From UBA1413 sp964567485 (GTDB lineage: Bacteria; Bacteroidota; Bacteroidia; Bacteroidales; Prolixibacteraceae), in NCBI GenBank assembly GCA_964567485.1, contig CAZMMX010000032.1:1-34629 (forward strand): DNA of 34,629 bases. The letters are read 5' to 3'. The position numbers were made by a program, and so were the translations under genes. Positions 23,033 through 31,290 of the stretch are shown one piece after another (the stretch's first letter is position 1; the number at the start of each line of letters is the position of its first letter). The notes beneath the pieces were generated by a model. The model did no database searches, was not told where the DNA came from, and saw only the letters and a program-made list of their open reading frames with translations.

Positions 23033-24811
23033 ATGATCCAGGTAGGGCGAAGCATCAAGACCAAGTTATTTTTTTACTATTTTCTGTTGTTTGCGGTATT
23101 CACCGTGTCGGTGGTGGTATTTCAGGAGCAGCGGGAGAAGAGGTACCGGGTTTCGAGTCTTGAAAACCGGCTGAATGAATATGCGACGCTGGCCAACAGG
23201 TATCTGGAGGGGCATGGGCTTACGCGGGAGACGGGTTACCGTTCCCTTGACAGCCTATCGCTTTTGATACCTCCGGAAGAGGTTCGTATCACCCTGATTT
23301 CGTTGGACGGTGAAGTCCTTTATGACAACCTGGTCAGGGACTTCGGGAAAATGGAAAACCATCTTGACCGCCCTGAGGTGGAGCAGGCCCTGAAGGCGGG
23401 CGACGGGTACCATATCAGGGAGTCGGCCTCGACCAAAACCGCCTATTTTTATTATGCCCGGAAGCATGGAGATCTGGTAATCAGGGCGGCGGTGGTCTAT
23501 GACCGGGAAATCAGGAATTTTCTGAAGGCCGGGCCTTTCTTTCTTCTCTTTTTCCTGGTCATTTTTCTGGTCTTCGGGGTTATCCTGTGGGCCATCGCCG
23601 ACAGGTTAGGGGATTCGGTGGCCAAGCTCAGGGATTTTGTGATAAGGGTCAGCCGCGATGAGGAGACCTCTACCGACCTTCGTTTCTCGAACGACGAACT
23701 GGGAAGCATCAGCAGGGAGATCACCCGTTTGTATGACCAGATCAGCAAAGCCAAGGGAGAACTGAACCTGGAAAAGGAAAAGCTGATCAGTCACCTTAAC
23801 GTGCTGAAGGAAGGGGTGGCTTTTTTCTCGGGTGATAAGAAGGCGATTCTTTCCAACAACCATTTCCTCACATATTCGAATGCTATCACCGGGGAGCTTT
23901 GTGTTTCTGCCGGAGATATTTTCGGGAAGGAGGGTATAGGGGTCGTCACGGCCTATATTGATCAGGTTCTCACCGATGGAAGTTCCTTTACGGGGAATGA
24001 TTTTCCCCGCATGGAGTTTTCGCTGTCGCGTGAGGGGCGTCATTATCTGGTGCAGACCATATTTTTTCAGGACCGCAGTTTTGAGATTCTGATCATAGAC
24101 CACACCCAATTGGTCAAGCGGAGCATCATGAAACAGCAGCTCACTTCCAATATTGCCCATGAGCTGAAAACGCCGATTTCGTCGGTACAGGGTTACCTGG
24201 AGACGATCCTGAACAATCCGGAGCTGGACCTTGAACGGCAGCGCTATTTTGTGGACAAAGCCTTTATGCAGACCCAACGATTGTCGTTGCTCGTTTCTGA
24301 TATTGCTTTGTTGAACAAAATAGAGGAGTCGTCGGAGCTTTATCCCCGGGAAGAAATACATATGGTCAGCCTAGTCGGCGAGGTGGTGGAGAGTTTGCGT
24401 GAGACGCTGCGTTCCAGGAAGGTCAGGGTAGAGATGGCGATAGGCGACGAGGTGGTGGTTTATGCTAATCACTCTCTGGTTTTCTCCGTTTTCAGGAATC
24501 TCCTGGAGAATTCGGCCAACTACGGGGGAGAGCAGATTACGGTGACCATTGCCTGCTACCATGATGATGGGGGGTATACCCATTTTTCCTTTGCCGATGA
24601 TGGGCCTGGGGTGGAGGAGGAGCATCTGGCGCGTATTTTCGAGCGTTTTTACCGGGTCGATTCGGGGCGTTCGCGAAAGGTGGGGGGGACCGGACTGGGG
24701 TTGGCCATCGTGAAGAATGCCATCCTCAGTTTCCGTGGGGAGATCACGGCACGTAAGCGGCAGGGCGGTGGATTGGAATTTTTATTCACCCTGCCTTCCA
24801 AGCCACAGTAA
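23033..24811 (+). CDS. Sensor histidine kinase (PhoR-like)
   Basis: 592 residues: TM1 at about 12-30, an extracytoplasmic sensor region of about 135 residues, TM2 at about 168-190, a HAMP-like linker, a PAS-like segment (about 250-360), the HisKA domain with His376 in SNIAHELKTP, and a HATPase_c domain with the N box RNLLENSANY (488-497), DDGPGV, FERFYRVD and GGTGLGLAIVK. It has all residues for kinase activity. It is co-transcribed with the regulator. Bacteroidota PhoR-type kinases have this TM-sensor-TM-PAS layout, but the signal cannot be read from sequence. It ends 8 bp before the convergent tilS stop. Confidence 0.93.
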   Translation: MIQVGRSIKTKLFFYYFLLFAVFTVSVVVFQEQREKRYRVSSLENRLNEYATLANRYLEGHGLTRETGYRSLDSLSLLIPPEEVRITLISLDGEVLYDNLVRDFGKMENHLDRPEVEQALKAGDGYHIRESASTKTAYFYYARKHGDLVIRAAVVYDREIRNFLKAGPFFLLFFLVIFLVFGVILWAIADRLGDSVAKLRDFVIRVSRDEETSTDLRFSNDELGSISREITRLYDQISKAKGELNLEKEKLISHLNVLKEGVAFFSGDKKAILSNNHFLTYSNAITGELCVSAGDIFGKEGIGVVTAYIDQVLTDGSSFTGNDFPRMEFSLSREGRHYLVQTIFFQDRSFEILIIDHTQLVKRSIMKQQLTSNIAHELKTPISSVQGYLETILNNPELDLERQRYFVDKAFMQTQRLSLLVSDIALLNKIEESSELYPREEIHMVSLVGEVVESLRETLRSRKVRVEMAIGDEVVVYANHSLVFSVFRNLLENSANYGGEQITVTIACYHDDGGYTHFSFADDGPGVEEEHLARIFERFYRVDSGRSRKVGGTGLGLAIVKNAILSFRGEITARKRQGGGLEFLFTLPSKPQ

Positions 24812-24819
24812 TCACCTTG

Positions 24820-26157
24820 TCAGGGTATGGGTCTGGAGGGAAGATATTTTATGACCAGCACTTCTTTTGTTTCCGCGGTGATGCGGAAGCGGTGGTCGAT
24901 GCGGTAGCCGATGATCCATACCACCTTGTTCCCGTTGTAGAGGATCCAGGTTTGCTCTTTTTCGGGGAGTGAGAGTTTCTCATCGACAAAGAAATCGCTG
25001 ATTTTCTTAAATCCGGTCATCCCCAGGGGTTGGAAATATTCTCCGGGAGACCATTTGCGTATGGCCAGGGGGAATTCGAAAAGCTGGGCGTCGAGGCAGG
25101 CCACTGCAGGGTCGCGTATGATTGTAAAATCTTTGGCGGGGTGTCGTTCGAGGTGCAGGTGAAGCGGCTGTGTGATTTCCTTTTCATTGCCTGAGATGTA
25201 GAAGAGTGGGCTGTCTTCTTCGGCCAGTGGTGTTATTATCAGCTTATTACGGTCGATGACCAGGCGGTGGGTTCCTGAGAAGAAGCGTTTTCCCGGCTCA
25301 GGGGCGAGGGAGGACCACACGTCGTCGACGACGGCAGTGTTGAAGCCGGAACGGCTCATCCAATTGAAAAGGATCTGTTTGGGGTGAGGCAATTTCAGGA
25401 GTTGAGAGATGAAAATTTCTTCGTTGGGAGCTTCGTGGTCGGTGATTTTCCTGATTTGGCGGTTGACCTCGGTCAGGTAAAAATCTTCTACCTGGCGCAG
25501 GTTGGCCATGGTTTCGGCCAGGTTGGTGCGGAAGGCCGGGTTAAGGGTTTCGAGGCGTGGGATGATTTCGTGGCGGATGAAGTTACGTTGGAAGACCACG
25601 TCGTTGTTGGTGGCATCCTGTCGGTAGGAAATACGGTTGGCCTGGGCCCATGTTTCGATTTCCCTGCGGTTGGTGAAGAGCAGGGGTCTGATGAGGGATC
25701 CCGATTTTTCGCGGAAGCCGGTGATTCCTTTGATGCCTGTTTTCCGGAGGATGTTGATGAAGAAGGTCTCGATGAGGTCGTCTTGGTGGTGAGCGGTGGC
25801 GACGGCAACGTAACCTTCGGCGGTGCGCACCTCTTCGAACCAGGCATAGCGTAGTTCGCGGGCGGCCATTTCGATGGAGATTCCTTTCATGCGAGCATAG
25901 TCGAGGGTGTCGAATCTCTGGACATAGAGTTGGGTGGCCATTTCAGCGGCCTGGTCCCTGACGAGGCGTTCGTCGCTGTCTGATTCCTCACCGCGGAGGG
26001 AGAAATTGCAGTGGATGATGGCATAATCGATTCCGGCGTCATGAAAGAGGTTCCACATCACCATGGAGTCGACGCCACCACTGACGGCCAGCAGTACTTT
26101 ACCCCCTGGGGGCAGCATCTGGTGGCTTTTGAGAAATTCGCGGAACCTGGCGATCAT
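24820..26157 (-). CDS. tilS: tRNA(Ile)-lysidine synthetase
   Basis: Converts the wobble cytidine of the CAU-anticodon isoleucine tRNA to lysidine, an essential step. The 445 residues show the PP-loop AVSGGVDSM (24-32), the HCNFSLRGEESD segment and a C-terminal TilS domain (WSPGEYFQPLGMTGFKKISD and following). The length is typical. The ATG at 26157 starts at the family's usual position; 13 more open codons upstream are not needed. Confidence 0.95.
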   Translation of the reverse strand: MIARFREFLKSHQMLPPGGKVLLAVSGGVDSMVMWNLFHDAGIDYAIIHCNFSLRGEESDSDERLVRDQAAEMATQLYVQRFDTLDYARMKGISIEMAARELRYAWFEEVRTAEGYVAVATAHHQDDLIETFFINILRKTGIKGITGFREKSGSLIRPLLFTNRREIETWAQANRISYRQDATNNDVVFQRNFIRHEIIPRLETLNPAFRTNLAETMANLRQVEDFYLTEVNRQIRKITDHEAPNEEIFISQLLKLPHPKQILFNWMSRSGFNTAVVDDVWSSLAPEPGKRFFSGTHRLVIDRNKLIITPLAEEDSPLFYISGNEKEITQPLHLHLERHPAKDFTIIRDPAVACLDAQLFEFPLAIRKWSPGEYFQPLGMTGFKKISDFFVDEKLSLPEKEQTWILYNGNKVVWIIGYRIDHRFRITAETKEVLVIKYLPSRPIP

Positions 26158-26210
26158 GGGTGATGAGTGTTGGTTGAGAATACAAAATAAGCACAAATTC
26201 GCTCTTGTCG

Positions 26211-27452
26211 TTATGGTAGTCGTTTAAGAGCGGGGGTCAAGCGGCAGATGTTCAGGATGACTTCGGTGGCCTTGACCATGGAGGGAATGGGGATGAACTC
26301 ATAGGGGCCGTGGAAGTTAAGGCCGCCGGTGAACAGGTTGGGGCAGGGGAGTCCCATCCAGGAGAGGCGGGCGCCGTCGGTTCCTCCGCGGATGGGGATG
26401 ACCCTGGGGGTGACGCCGGCGGTGATCATGGCCTGGCGGGCCAGTTCCACGACTTCCATGACGGGTTCTATCTTCTCTTTCATGTTGAGATACTGGTCAC
26501 GGATATGGAGATGAACAGCGTCGTAGCCATATTCGGCATTCAGTTGTCGGGTGATGGTGGCCAGGAGCTCTTTTTTCTGTTGGAATTTTGCGGCGTTGTG
26601 GTCTCTGATGAGAAACTCCTGGCGGGCTTCGGCGACGTTTCCCGAGAGTTCGGTCAGGTGAAAGAAGCCCTCATACCCTTCGGTATTTTCGGGGCGTTCC
26701 CGGGGTGGGAGCATGGTAGTGATCCGGTGGGCCACCAGGAGGGCATTGATCATTTTTCCTTTGGCGGTACCGGGGTGCACGCTGCGCCCTGTGATGGTAA
26801 AGGTGGCCAGGGCGGCGTTGAAGTTTTCGAATTCCAGTTCTCCCACTTCTCCGCCGTCGAGGGTAAAGGCAAAGTCAGCTCCGAATTTGGCCACGTCGAA
26901 GCGGTCAGCACCGCGGCCGATCTCTTCATCGGGGGTGAAGCAGAGCCTGATGGGGCCATGGAGGATGTTGGGGTTTTTTATCAGGAATTCCGCGGCGGTG
27001 ACGATTTCGGCGATTCCGGCCTTATCGTCGGCACCCAGAAGGGTGGTGCCGTCGGTGACGATCAGGGATTGGCCGGTGTATTGGGAGAGTTCGGGAAACT
27101 CAGCAGTTCTGAGGACTCTGTTTAGTCCGGCATTCAGGAGAATGTCGTTTCCATCGTAGTTTTCGATCACGCGGGGTTGCACCTTTTCCCCACAGAAGTC
27201 GGGGCTGGTGTCGATGTGAGCTATGAATCCCACGGTGGGGGCGTGTCCCGGGAAGGTGGCAGGAATGGTGGCGGTGACGTATCCGTTTTGGTCAGATTCC
27301 ACATCGGCCAGTCCCGCCTGTGTGAGTTCTTCAGCGAGGAGGAGGGCGAATTTGCGTTGTTGCGGACTACTCGGAAAGGTGTCGCTTTTCGGGTCTGAGG
27401 TGGTGTGTTGCCGGGCATAGCGGATAAACCGTTCTGTCAGGATATCTTTCAT
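26211..27452 (-). CDS. pepT: Peptidase T (tripeptide aminopeptidase)
   Basis: Zinc M20B aminopeptidase that removes the N-terminal residue of tripeptides in the cytoplasm. 413 residues with metal ligands His79 and Asp81 (IAHIDTSPD), Asp142 (GADDKAG), the catalytic/ligand Glu pair 175-176 (FTPDEEIGRG), and a conserved C-terminal RGGTDGARLSWMGLPCPNLF region. The chosen ATG is at 27452 (MKDILTERFIRY), the standard family start. It lies 53 bp upstream of tilS on the same strand. Confidence 0.95.
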   Translation of the reverse strand: MKDILTERFIRYARQHTTSDPKSDTFPSSPQQRKFALLLAEELTQAGLADVESDQNGYVTATIPATFPGHAPTVGFIAHIDTSPDFCGEKVQPRVIENYDGNDILLNAGLNRVLRTAEFPELSQYTGQSLIVTDGTTLLGADDKAGIAEIVTAAEFLIKNPNILHGPIRLCFTPDEEIGRGADRFDVAKFGADFAFTLDGGEVGELEFENFNAALATFTITGRSVHPGTAKGKMINALLVAHRITTMLPPRERPENTEGYEGFFHLTELSGNVAEARQEFLIRDHNAAKFQQKKELLATITRQLNAEYGYDAVHLHIRDQYLNMKEKIEPVMEVVELARQAMITAGVTPRVIPIRGGTDGARLSWMGLPCPNLFTGGLNFHGPYEFIPIPSMVKATEVILNICRLTPALKRLP

Positions 27453-27547
27453 AGCATCAGGGTTTTTAAACTTTTTTGTCCGGGTTTGTAAAACGCTGGA
27501 AGCTGTCGATTTCACATGGGGATGCAGCCCCACAGGAGGCTGAGAGG

Positions 27548-28234
27548 TTACACGTCATCGGTGCGGAAGCCGAATCCCAGACGTTTGCCGGTGGTCATAC
27601 GGGAGTGGCTGATTTTTTCCATCATCTGGTCGACGGTTGCCATTTTGACCTGTTCGTAAGGCGGAACCAGCAAGTCGAACTGTACCGAATATTCGATGGC
27701 GGTTTCGACGATTTCACGGAGGATGCCGGGAGAGATGGTGTCGACGGCGAAATCTTTCATCTGTTCGCCGGTCTGGCGTTTTCCTTCCACGAAGAAGTGC
27801 TTGTCCTTGTTGATGAAGACACGGGCGACCATATATCCGAGGTCGTTGATGCGGTTGTATTTAAAGGAGTCGGCCAGGAAGTTGTAAATCATGATCATTC
27901 CGCAATAACTGCGCAGGGGGTCGTCCTGGACATATCCGACCTTGTTGATGGGGTGTTTATTGTCGAATTCGAACACGTTGGAGTGCATACTGAAGAGTAA
28001 CAGGTCTTCACCCACCCGGAAGTCCATTTCAAAGGGGCCTTTTTCCTGGTAGCGGGGCAGGGCGTTGTCAGGAATTTTCCCTTTCAGCACATTGATGTAG
28101 TCTTTTTCGAGTTGTTTGAGAACCTTCTTGAGGATGAGGAAAGATTCTGCGGTATTGTGGAAAACCTGTTGTTTTACCGTCGATTTGATGACATAAGCTT
28201 CCATCAGCGACTCACGGTATTCTTTGTTGGTCAT
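27548..28234 (-). CDS. Conserved protein of unknown function
   Basis: 228 residues from the ATG at 28234 (MTNKEYRESLMEAYVIKS). It has no signal peptide and no membrane segment, with mixed alpha/beta character. Dense in apparently ordered sequence: GPFEMDFRVGEDLLLFSMHSN split around 85-105, RSYCGMIMIYNFLADSF, INDLGYMVARVFINKDKHFF. I do not recognise a catalytic motif. It is divergent from the ECF sigma gene with 97 bp between the starts and lies 95 bp upstream of pepT. A small GC hairpin (TGGGG/CCCCA) lies in the gap after it. Confidence 0.75.
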   Translation of the reverse strand: MTNKEYRESLMEAYVIKSTVKQQVFHNTAESFLILKKVLKQLEKDYINVLKGKIPDNALPRYQEKGPFEMDFRVGEDLLLFSMHSNVFEFDNKHPINKVGYVQDDPLRSYCGMIMIYNFLADSFKYNRINDLGYMVARVFINKDKHFFVEGKRQTGEQMKDFAVDTISPGILREIVETAIEYSVQFDLLVPPYEQVKMATVDQMMEKISHSRMTTGKRLGFGFRTDDV

Positions 28235-28297
28235 AATAGGAATTTTAGTCACTAAAAATAGCCTTTTTTTCGTAATGAAAGAACCTGGTAATCGTCT

Positions 28298-28305
28298 TAC
28301 CTTTG
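28298..28305 (+). promoter_or_regulatory. Candidate -7 box for ECF sigma operon
   Basis: TACCTTTG, an exact TAnnTTTG match, 26 bases before the ATG at 28332. It supports that start over an in-frame ATG at 28275 that lies upstream of the box. Confidence 0.5.
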
Positions 28306-28331
28306 AATCAGGAGTACAGAAAACGGGAACC

Positions 28332-28874
28332 ATGCAGATTGATGAGTATACAGAGAGGGTATTGCCGCTGAAAGACCGGTTGTTCCGTTTTGCTGGTTGT
28401 TTTCTGAAAGATCAGGAAGATGCCCGGGATGTAGTGCAGGACGTTCTGATGAAATTGTGGGAAAAGCGTGATCAGCTGGGGAGGATCGAAAATACCGAGG
28501 CTTTTTTAATGCGGATGATCCGGAACCGTTGTCTTGACAAGGTCAAGGGTTCACGGTTGGTGCCGATGAGCCGTGAGGCGGAGGCCAGGATGGAAGCCCG
28601 GGCATCGGAGGAGGAGCATTTGTGGGAGCGCAGGGATACCGTTTCCTTGGTGCGGAAATTGATCACCAGGCTTCCTGAGCAGCAGCGGACGGTGATTCAT
28701 CTTCGTGATGTGGAGCAGATGGAGTTTGAGGAGATTGCCGGGATCACGGGAATGAATGTGAATGCAGTGCGGGTCAGCCTCTCCAGAGCCCGCAGACAGG
28801 TGAGGGAGGAACTATTGGAAATTTGGAAAAATGAAGAGCGAAGAGGTAAAAATAGTGTTGGAAAGGTATTTTGA
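28332..28874 (+). CDS. RNA polymerase sigma factor, ECF subfamily
   Basis: 180 residues with sigma region 2 (LKDQEDARDVVQDVLMKLWE, about 25-44, and FLMRMIRNRCLDKVKGSR) and region 4 (LPEQQRTVIHLRDVEQMEF split, EEIAGITGMNVNAVRVSLSRAR, about 116-160). This is the short two-domain ECF type common in Bacteroidota. The next gene, an anti-sigma-like membrane protein, starts 44 bp before its stop, which implies coupling. The start was chosen by the promoter box at 28298. Confidence 0.93.
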   Translation: MQIDEYTERVLPLKDRLFRFAGCFLKDQEDARDVVQDVLMKLWEKRDQLGRIENTEAFLMRMIRNRCLDKVKGSRLVPMSREAEARMEARASEEEHLWERRDTVSLVRKLITRLPEQQRTVIHLRDVEQMEFEEIAGITGMNVNAVRVSLSRARRQVREELLEIWKNEERRGKNSVGKVF

Positions 28875-29409
28875 AGGGGAGACGACCCTTGAGGAAGAGC
28901 GTTGGTTGTCGGAATACTTCAGGCAGGAACAGCTTTCTGAGGAGTTGATGCCCTATCGGGAGTGGTTTGCCGGGTTGCGGGTGGAAGCCGGGGATACCCA
29001 CCTCACCGTGGCAAAGGATGCCAACTTCACTGTGGCAAAGGATACCCACCTCACCATAGCCGGGTTAAGGGGGATGATGATGGAGAAGGAGCGCCGGAGG
29101 AAGGTGAGGGTGAGGTCGCTGCGCACTACTTTTACGGGGATTGCTGCTTCCCTGTTGGTAGTTGTGGGAGCTCTTTTCTGGACCCAACGGCAGCCTGAAT
29201 ACCGTGATACCTTTGACAATCCGGAAGAGGCGGTAGCGGTGGCCACGGAGACGCTGACCTTTGTTTCGGCCCGGTACAACAAGGGGCTGGAGAGACTGTC
29301 CGTTTTCGGAAAACTGTCGGCATCGGTGCAGCCTGCCAGAAAGCATTTGGGGACCATTGAAAAGGGCTTTACCAAGGCCGATCTTTTCGGGCATCGGGGA
29401 GCACCCTGA
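28831..29409 (+). CDS. Anti-sigma-factor-like single-span membrane protein
   Basis: 192 residues. The N-terminal cytoplasmic part (about 1-98) begins with a helix like those of anti-sigma factors (VLERYFEGETTLEEERWLSEYF). Then come three tandem octapeptides at 55-78, a basic patch (KERRRKVRVRSLR), one membrane span at about 100-118, and a periplasmic tail of about 75 residues. Position and 44-bp overlap with the sigma gene support an anti-sigma role; no known zinc motif (HxxxCxxC) is seen. The octapeptide repeats are unusual. Confidence 0.75.
   Translation: MKSEEVKIVLERYFEGETTLEEERWLSEYFRQEQLSEELMPYREWFAGLRVEAGDTHLTVAKDANFTVAKDTHLTIAGLRGMMMEKERRRKVRVRSLRTTFTGIAASLLVVVGALFWTQRQPEYRDTFDNPEEAVAVATETLTFVSARYNKGLERLSVFGKLSASVQPARKHLGTIEKGFTKADLFGHRGAP
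28993..29064 (+). repeat. Three 24-bp in-frame tandem repeats in the anti-sigma gene
   Basis: Units at 28993-29016, 29017-29040 and 29041-29064 encode DTHLTVAK, DANFTVAK and DTHLTIAG. The first and third units share their first 15 bases exactly. They lie in the cytoplasmic linker between the N-terminal helices and the membrane span. Confidence 0.85.
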
Positions 29410-29512
29410 CGATAAAAGGCGGGAGGGGAGTGGAGAGAGCTCCTTCCGTAGAGAAGAGATGAAAGAATCTTAGCTAAGTGTGAACAGTTATAAACGATTA
29501 AAACAGGAAACA

Positions 29513-30031
29513 ATGAAACGTTTGATGATGATGATGGCGCTGCTGGTGCCCTTGGTGCTAGCGGCCCAGAAGAGTCCGGTGGACAAGCTTTTTGAGAAGT
29601 ATGCCAACCAGAAGGGGTTTACGACCGTGAATATCTCGGGTAAGTTGCTCAGTTTTGCCGGCAAGGTGGATACCGGAAATCCGGAGACCACCAAAATGCT
29701 TTCCAACCTGACCGGGATCCGGATTCTGTCGGTAGAGGATGAGGCGTTGAATCAGCATCTTGATTTTTACAAGGAGCTGGAGAGTTCGGGATTTTTCAGG
29801 AACAACGACTACGAATCACTGATGGATGTCACCGAGGAGAATGAGGTGGTGAGGTTTTATGCCAAGGATGCCGGGGGAGGCAAGCTTTCCGAGTTGTTGT
29901 TGGTGGTGGGAGGTCATGAAAACGCTCTGATCAGCATCAGGGGGTTGATTGATCCGGAAAATATCGGCAAGATCACCGGGGCCCTTGACATTGAGGTGAA
30001 TACGGGAGAAGGCGCCAAGGAAAAGAAATAG
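29513..30031 (+). CDS. DUF4252 domain-containing protein
   Basis: 172 residues: signal peptide (MKRLMMMMALLVPLVLAAQ) and a DUF4252-like body (LFEKYANQKGFTTVNISG, TGIRILSVEDE, then LLLVVGGHENALISIRGLID). Such small exported proteins are commonly found behind ECF sigma and anti-sigma genes in Bacteroidota, and this is the third gene of such a set. Its role is unknown. The ATG at 29513 is chosen for the signal peptide; a GTG 33 bases upstream is in frame. Confidence 0.85.
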   Translation: MKRLMMMMALLVPLVLAAQKSPVDKLFEKYANQKGFTTVNISGKLLSFAGKVDTGNPETTKMLSNLTGIRILSVEDEALNQHLDFYKELESSGFFRNNDYESLMDVTEENEVVRFYAKDAGGGKLSELLLVVGGHENALISIRGLIDPENIGKITGALDIEVNTGEGAKEKK

Positions 30032-30044
30032 TCCCTTTCGGCAC

Positions 30045-30083
30045 AGGGAATGGCTGACCGGTAGGATATCCACTCCCTTTTTC
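30045..30083 (+). terminator. Terminator after the ECF sigma operon
   Basis: AGGGAATGG (30045-30053) pairs with CCACTCCCT (30070-30078) except for one A-C mismatch, followed by TTTTTC. It lies 14 bp after the DUF4252 stop and before the convergent dihydroorotate-dehydrogenase-like gene. Confidence 0.6.
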
Positions 30084-30093
30084 AATTGATGAG

Positions 30094-31080
30094 CTATTTA
30101 TATTCCGCGAATGTCTTCATGAATTGCACCCGTTCATATTCGGCAGGGTTGACGTCAGTTCCCAGGGCCAGTTTACCGCGGAAGTCATTGATAGAATCGT
30201 ATTTTTTGGATTCCATCCATGAGGCGATGTGGTTGTTGAAGTGAGAGATTGCCTGGAATCCCTCTTTGTAGAGTATGGAAACCAGTTGTATGGTTTGGGC
30301 GCCTGCCAGGAGGAGTCTGACGGCGGTTTCCCAGTCGTGGACCCCGGTGGAGGCGGCCAGGTCGCATTCCACGCGGTGGGCCATCATGCCGATCCAGCGC
30401 AGGGGGAGGCGGTAGTCGCCCGGACTGCTCAGTTTGGGAGCGCTTTTGACCACTTCCTTGTCTATGTCGATATCGGGGGAGTAAAAACGGTTAAAGAGCA
30501 CCATTCCCCTGATTCCCGAAGCCGAGATTTCGTGGATCATCCGGCCCAGGTTCGAAAAGTAAGGGCTTATTTTCACCGAAACGGGGATTTTCACCTTTCC
30601 GGAGACCCGGCTGATGATGTCGAAGTATGTTTTTTCGTTGTCATTGCTGCTTTGGCGCAGGTCAGAGGGGAGGATGAAGAGGTTGAGTTCGATGGCGTCG
30701 GCACCGGCGGCTTCAATTTTCTGGGCGAAGAAGCTCCACTCCTGTGAGGTGACGCAGTTGATGCTGGCGATCACGGGTATATGGAGGGACGCTTTTGCTG
30801 CGGCGATGAAATCGAGGTACCGTTTCAGGTTGTCGTGGCGGATTTCCACATCGTAATAGTCGAGGAACTCCAGGTTATTTTCCATGGGCCCCAGTTTGTT
30901 GAACTCGGAGGCATACTCGAGATAGATCTCTTCCTCAAAAACCGATTTGAGGACGACGGCGCCTGCCCCTGCCTTTTCGATCTCCTTCAGGTTTTCCAGG
31001 TTATCGGTCAGGTTGCAGCTTCCGGCGATCAGGGGTGATCGCAGGTCGAGGCCCAGATATTTTGTGTAAAGCTCGTTCAT
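30094..31080 (-). CDS. Dihydroorotate dehydrogenase-like flavoprotein
   Basis: 328 residues, a TIM-barrel of the class 1 dihydroorotate dehydrogenase family (YLGLDLRSPLIAGSCNLTDN at the N-terminus, VKISPYFSNL, and LLAGAQTIQLVSILYKEG for FMN phosphate binding). The usual catalytic loop after ELN (ELNxSCPN in class 1 enzymes, with Cys as base) is replaced by ELNLFILPSD at 131-140, so the catalytic Cys and following Asn are missing. The protein is therefore unlikely to oxidise dihydroorotate. It is the last gene after nfnA and nfnB, which carry electrons, but an octamer repeat array separates it from nfnB. Confidence 0.85.
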   Translation of the reverse strand: MNELYTKYLGLDLRSPLIAGSCNLTDNLENLKEIEKAGAGAVVLKSVFEEEIYLEYASEFNKLGPMENNLEFLDYYDVEIRHDNLKRYLDFIAAAKASLHIPVIASINCVTSQEWSFFAQKIEAAGADAIELNLFILPSDLRQSSNDNEKTYFDIISRVSGKVKIPVSVKISPYFSNLGRMIHEISASGIRGMVLFNRFYSPDIDIDKEVVKSAPKLSSPGDYRLPLRWIGMMAHRVECDLAASTGVHDWETAVRLLLAGAQTIQLVSILYKEGFQAISHFNNHIASWMESKKYDSINDFRGKLALGTDVNPAEYERVQFMKTFAEYK

Positions 31081-31130
31081 ATTCCATCTATTAAAATGAT
31101 CGGTTCATAATATTCATTTTTTATTCAGCT

Positions 31131-31290
31131 CTTCGTCACTCAGTTACTTCGTCACTCAGTTACTTCGTCACTCAGTTACTTCGTCACTTCGTCTCTCAGT
31201 TACTTCATCTCTCAGCTCCTTTGTCACTTCGTCACTTCGTCACTCAGTTCCTTGGTCCCTTGCTCTCTCAGTCTCTCAGTCTCTTCGTCC
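31131..31290. repeat. Octamer tandem repeat array, 20 units
   Basis: Twenty consecutive 8-bp units in strict register, of two types, CTTCGTCA and CTCAGTTA, with variants. The first six units alternate perfectly as a 16-bp period; the rest are diverged. The array covers the nfnB stop codon and its last codons and fills most of the space to the next gene. Read on the minus strand the units are TGACGAAG and TAACTGAG and introduce stops in every frame. Confidence 0.92.

Noticed and set aside
31131..31290. Possible CRISPR array
   Set aside because: Units are 8 bp in a continuous register with no unique spacers, and no cas genes are near.
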